Part shown: positions 61,050-64,000 of the stretch, one piece after another
How the letters are laid out: the number at the start of each line of letters is the position of its first letter
How positions within the stretch are numbered: position 1 is the first letter of the stretch
Assembly: GCF_000373565.1 (NCBI RefSeq)
Contig: NZ_KB891852.1
Location: 248,001 to 312,000 of the forward strand
Length of the DNA stretch: 64,000 bases
Source: Streptomyces sp. HmicA12
GTDB taxonomy: Bacteria > Actinomycetota > Actinomycetes > Streptomycetales > Streptomycetaceae
Direction of reading: 5' to 3'
Program-made: the position numbers and the translations under genes
Notes under the pieces: model-generated
The model's input: only the letters and a program-made list of their open reading frames with translations
What the model was told of the DNA's origin: nothing
Database searches by the model: none

Positions 61050-62531
61050 GTGACGTATGCAAGCCCGCATGGTGAATTGTGGCAGTGGTCCGCCGTTGAT
61101 CTCGCCGCTGCCGTACGTGCCCGTGAGGTGTCCGCCGTCGAGGTCGTCGCCTCCTGCCTCGGGCGGATCGAGGAAGTGAACCCCGAGGCGAACGCCCTCG
61201 TGGAGGTGCGCGGCGAGGAGGCCCTCGCCGCGGCGAAGGCCGCGGACACCGCCGTCGCCGCCGGCGAGGAACTCGGGCCGCTGCACGGTGTGCCCGTGTC
61301 CATCAAGGTCAACACCGAGCAGCGCGGGTACGCCACCACCAACGGGATCGCCGCGCTCGCCGGGAACGTCGCCGAGGAGGACGCCGCGTGCGTCGGCGCG
61401 TTGCGCGGCGCCGGGGCGATCCCGCTCGGGCGCAGCAACGTCCCGGCGTTCTCGCTGCGCTGGTTCTCCGGGAACGCGCTGCACGGGCGGACCCTGAATC
61501 CCTGGGACCACGGGCGCACGCCCGGTGGGTCGAGCGGCGGCGCGGCGAGCGGGATCGCGGCCGGGTGCACGCCGCTGGCGCAGGGCAACGACATCGGTGG
61601 GTCGATCCGGTTCCCCGCCGCCTGCTGCGGCGTGGTCGGGGTGCGGCCGACGGTGGGCCTCGTCTCCGACTGGGCGCCGCCCGCGTACGCCGAGACGCCG
61701 GACGGGCCGGTGCCGCTCGACTTCCCGCCGACCGTGCACCAGTGCGCGGTGCAGGGGCCGCTCGGGCGGACCGTCGCCGACGCGCGGCTCGCCCTGCACG
61801 CCATGAGCACGCCCGATCTGCGCAGCCCCTACGGGGTTCCGGCGCTGCCCGGAGCGGGTGGCCCGGTGCGGCGGGTCACCGTCGTGCGCGGGATCGAGGG
61901 CGTCACGAACCATCCCGCCGTGGACGCCGCCGTCGGGGTGGCCGCGGCGCGGCTCGCAGACGCCGGCTACGAGGTCGACGAGGTCGACGAGGTCGACGAG
62001 GCGGACGGGACGGAAGGCGCGCCGCTGCTCGCCGAGGCCGCGCGACTGTGGCTGCTGCTGATCACCGAGGACACTCGTGGGCTGCTGCGGGTCGTCGAGC
62101 AGATCGGTGACGACGCCATCCGCACCGCTCTGGGCCGGCACTTCGAGGCCGCCGCGCGGGTGTGGGGCGAGCGGCCCGACCTGGAGACGTACATCAACGG
62201 GTGGGGGCGGCGGGCCACGCTCGTCACCCGGCTGCAGGAACTCCTCGGCGCGGACCGGCTGTTGCTCACCCCCGTCTGCGCCGAGCCGCCCTTCGAGCAG
62301 GACGCCGATCTCGCCGGACGTGACCGGGCCCTCGAACTGTTCCCCGCGATGTGGCCGATGCAGGCCGTGCCGATCCTCGGTTTCCCGGCGGTGAGTGTGC
62401 CGGTGGCGCTGCACGACGGGGTGCCGCTCGGGGTGCAGCTGATCGGCGGGCGGTTCACGGAGGACCGGCTGCTCGACGCCGCGCAGGCCGTCGAGGACCG
62501 GTCACCGGCGCTGCGGGTGTGGGCCCGTTAG
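61050..62531 (+). CDS. Amidase (amidase signature family)
   Basis: 493 residues from a GTG at 61050, chosen because GAAGAGG (61037-61043) is 6 bases ahead; the ATG at 61020 has no ribosome site. The Ser-cisSer-Lys triad is visible: Lys86 in VPVSIKVN, Ser161/162 in GGSSGGAASG, and nucleophile Ser185 in GNDIGGSIRFPA. The rest of the amidase signature domain is complete and of normal length. It hydrolyses an amide, releasing ammonia or an amine. The shared operator ties it to the upstream importer and hydrolase. A 130-base leader precedes it. Its stop overlaps the facing stop of the next gene (62528-62531). Confidence 0.9.
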   Translation: MTYASPHGELWQWSAVDLAAAVRAREVSAVEVVASCLGRIEEVNPEANALVEVRGEEALAAAKAADTAVAAGEELGPLHGVPVSIKVNTEQRGYATTNGIAALAGNVAEEDAACVGALRGAGAIPLGRSNVPAFSLRWFSGNALHGRTLNPWDHGRTPGGSSGGAASGIAAGCTPLAQGNDIGGSIRFPAACCGVVGVRPTVGLVSDWAPPAYAETPDGPVPLDFPPTVHQCAVQGPLGRTVADARLALHAMSTPDLRSPYGVPALPGAGGPVRRVTVVRGIEGVTNHPAVDAAVGVAAARLADAGYEVDEVDEVDEADGTEGAPLLAEAARLWLLLITEDTRGLLRVVEQIGDDAIRTALGRHFEAAARVWGERPDLETYINGWGRRATLVTRLQELLGADRLLLTPVCAEPPFEQDADLAGRDRALELFPAMWPMQAVPILGFPAVSVPVALHDGVPLGVQLIGGRFTEDRLLDAAQAVEDRSPALRVWAR

Positions 62532-63703
62532 CGAGGCTGCCGATCCCGCTCCCAGGCCTCCCGGTCCCGTACGTAGAGGGGGTCCGCCGCGGTGATCGCG
62601 CGGGTCTGCGCCGTGCCCCGGGACAGCCGCCAGCGGACCGTGCCGCAGACCCGGGCGGCGCAGGAGGAGATGAACCGGTCGCAGGCGGTGCGGAGTTCGC
62701 CGAACCAGCGTCCCTCCAGCGCCTCGCGCACCCAGAGCTGTTCGAGGTGCATCTTCTCCCGGACGGTCTCGGCGGCGAGCGTCGCCGTCTCCAGGTGGCG
62801 GTAGGTCTTCAGGAGGAGGGTGGCGGCCGGCATCTCCCGCAGTTCCAGGACCTTGTGGCCGCCGGGCAGGTGCTCCAGGCCGCTGTAGCGGCCGAGGCCG
62901 TGGGCGCCCGCCCGGTGGTTGAGCGTCTCGATCAGGGCGGGCAGCGGCAGCGGCGTACCGTCGAGGGCCGTGGGGACGCCGTGGGTGAAGGCGATCTCCA
63001 GGGTCTCGTCGGCGGGCGGCTCGGCGGGGCGGGCCGTCCACGTGTACAGGTGCTCGGGGACGGTGTGGTCCTGCGGGTCGTCGAGGACGCCCGACTCGAA
63101 CTCGCGGCACCACAGGTTCGCGTCGACGCTCGCCACCCGCTTGCTCAGATGCGGCAGGCCGATCTCCTCCAGCTCCCGCGCCTTCTGGTCGCGGTCGACC
63201 GGGTCGAGGTCGTACGGACTGCCGTAGCGCGCCGTGCAGCCGAGGAGGTCGAGGGCGCCGTTGAGGCGGCGCAGCGTGTTCTGGGACGGGTTCGCCGTGT
63301 GGATCACGGCCGCCGCGTCCAGCTCCGTGGCCAGCTCCAGGGCCAGCCGCGCGATCAGCGGGCGGCTGAGCGACGAGCTGACCGGGTGCGTGTCCAGGTA
63401 CACGGCCTGCGCGGCGATCGCCGGGCGGACGAAGGCATCGGCGAAGACCTGCCGCGCGTCCACCAGATGCAGCCGCACACCCAGGTGGTCCGTGGTGTGC
63501 CGCAGCTCCTCGGCGTCCTCGCCCGCGCCCAGGTCGGCACTGAACGCGTGGACGTCGGTGAAGCCCGCCCGGGTCAGCCGGTGCAGCAGATACGTGCTGT
63601 CGAGCCCGCCGCTGAACAGGGTGACCACCGGGCGATGCCGGTCCGGTGAGCCGTCCGTGAGGTCCGCGAAGGAGCGGATCCGTGGCCCGTGCGCCCTTGT
63701 CAC
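62528..63703 (-). CDS. Argininosuccinate synthase-like PP-loop enzyme linked to an NRPS
   Basis: 391 residues from the ATG at 63703. An N-type PP-loop ATPase with SGGLDS at residues 31-36, an FSADLGAGEDAEEL segment like the ADLGQGEE of ArgG, SRPLIARLALELATE (citrulline-site region) and KRVASVDANLWCREFESG (residues 185-202) with LYTWTARP, all collinear with argininosuccinate synthase. The ArgG loop HGCTGKGNDQ is replaced by HTANPSQNT, so nucleotide or substrate use differs. Its start overlaps the stop of the NRPS gene, so they are co-translated. A role in making or modifying a guanidino- or amide-containing building block in the NRPS product is inferred, not shown. Confidence 0.85.
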   Translation of the reverse strand: MTRAHGPRIRSFADLTDGSPDRHRPVVTLFSGGLDSTYLLHRLTRAGFTDVHAFSADLGAGEDAEELRHTTDHLGVRLHLVDARQVFADAFVRPAIAAQAVYLDTHPVSSSLSRPLIARLALELATELDAAAVIHTANPSQNTLRRLNGALDLLGCTARYGSPYDLDPVDRDQKARELEEIGLPHLSKRVASVDANLWCREFESGVLDDPQDHTVPEHLYTWTARPAEPPADETLEIAFTHGVPTALDGTPLPLPALIETLNHRAGAHGLGRYSGLEHLPGGHKVLELREMPAATLLLKTYRHLETATLAAETVREKMHLEQLWVREALEGRWFGELRTACDRFISSCAARVCGTVRWRLSRGTAQTRAITAADPLYVRDREAWERDRQPR

Positions 63704-64000
63704 CCGCGCTCCTCCCGCACTGTACGCAGCTCGGCGGTGAACGCCCGCGGCGTCGGCTCGTGGAGCAGGGCCGCGAGCGGAATGTCGAGGCCGAGCCGGG
63801 CGCGCAGCGTCTCGACGACCCGGACGACCGTGAACGAGTCGCCGCCCAGATCGAAGAAGTCGTCGTCGGGGTCGATCGCGGCCACGCCGAGCACCTCGCG
63901 CCAGACCGCGACGACGAGCTCCGCGAGATCCTCCGTGGGCCCAGGCGCGACCGGGCGAGGCGCGGGGGCGGCTGCCGCCCGCTTCTCCAGGAGCGCCCGG
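63700..64000 (-). CDS. NRPS, C-terminal end (adenylation tail and peptidyl carrier protein; 5' part outside window)
   Basis: The frame is open to the right edge. It begins with RALLEKR, the usual end of an adenylation domain after the GKxDR motif. A Pro/Ala linker follows, then a carrier domain (about 70 residues) with the phosphopantetheine site DDFFDLGGDSFTVVRV, whose Ser carries the arm, and TPRAFTAEL at the end. There is no thioesterase, so this protein ends in a carrier and either hands its amino acid to another protein or to the coupled ArgG-like enzyme. Confidence 0.88.
   Translation of the reverse strand, partial: RALLEKRAAAAPAPRPVAPGPTEDLAELVVAVWREVLGVAAIDPDDDFFDLGGDSFTVVRVVETLRARLGLDIPLAALLHEPTPRAFTAELRTVREERG

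Overview
The window is about 70% GC with strong third-position GC bias. It encodes several Streptomyces hallmarks: SepH, the CutR/CutS pair, a GNAT/acyl-CoA-synthetase fusion, DUF3710, DUF4193 and DUF3159 proteins, and a c-di-AMP (ydaO-type) riboswitch in front of a secreted M23 peptidase. I read it as a Streptomyces chromosome: mostly core genome from 1 to about 46.7 kb, then a more accessory stretch to the right end. No database search was possible. Family names come from motifs and remembered homologues, and gene symbols are used only where the identity is clear.

Left part (1-23 kb): the 3' part of a citrate synthase; a three-gene membrane-protein operon; a DUF6082-like gene; a COG0523 metallochaperone convergent with topoisomerase IV subunit A; a pair of M16 peptidases (one catalytic, one lacking the zinc motif); the riboswitch-controlled M23 peptidase; a GntR regulator; HPr; the acetyltransferase/acyl-CoA-synthetase fusion; DUF5998, a phosphodiesterase-like protein and thymidine kinase; a glyoxalase-fold protein; a rhodanese; SepH; and a membrane protein carrying repeated threonine motifs.

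Middle (23-46.7 kb): a lactone oxidase with an MFS exporter, coproporphyrin/protoporphyrin ferrochelatase, inositol monophosphatase and CutRS. Then comes a conserved actinobacterial block, DUF4193 - DUF3093 - dut - DUF3710 - OB-fold - DUF3159 - two TrkA-type K+ regulators - KimA-like K+ transporter - TRAM RNA methyltransferase. It is interrupted by a secreted alginate-lyase-like gene between two strong terminators and by kdpD/kdpE without kdpFABC. Several of these genes point to potassium and c-di-AMP physiology.

Right part (46.7-64 kb): a truncated MFS remnant; an FtsX-type ABC exporter divergent from a LiaRS-like two-component system with a palindrome array between them; and a seven-gene operon (CocE/NonD hydrolase, peptide-type ABC importer, DUF3237). 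This operon is divergent from a TetR gene, which is followed by an amidase. Nearly identical 17-bp palindromes lie in the hydrolase/tetR gap and at the amidase promoter, so these genes look like one uncharacterised uptake-and-hydrolysis regulon. The right edge enters an NRPS region: the end of an NRPS (A-PCP) and a translationally coupled argininosuccinate-synthase-like enzyme.
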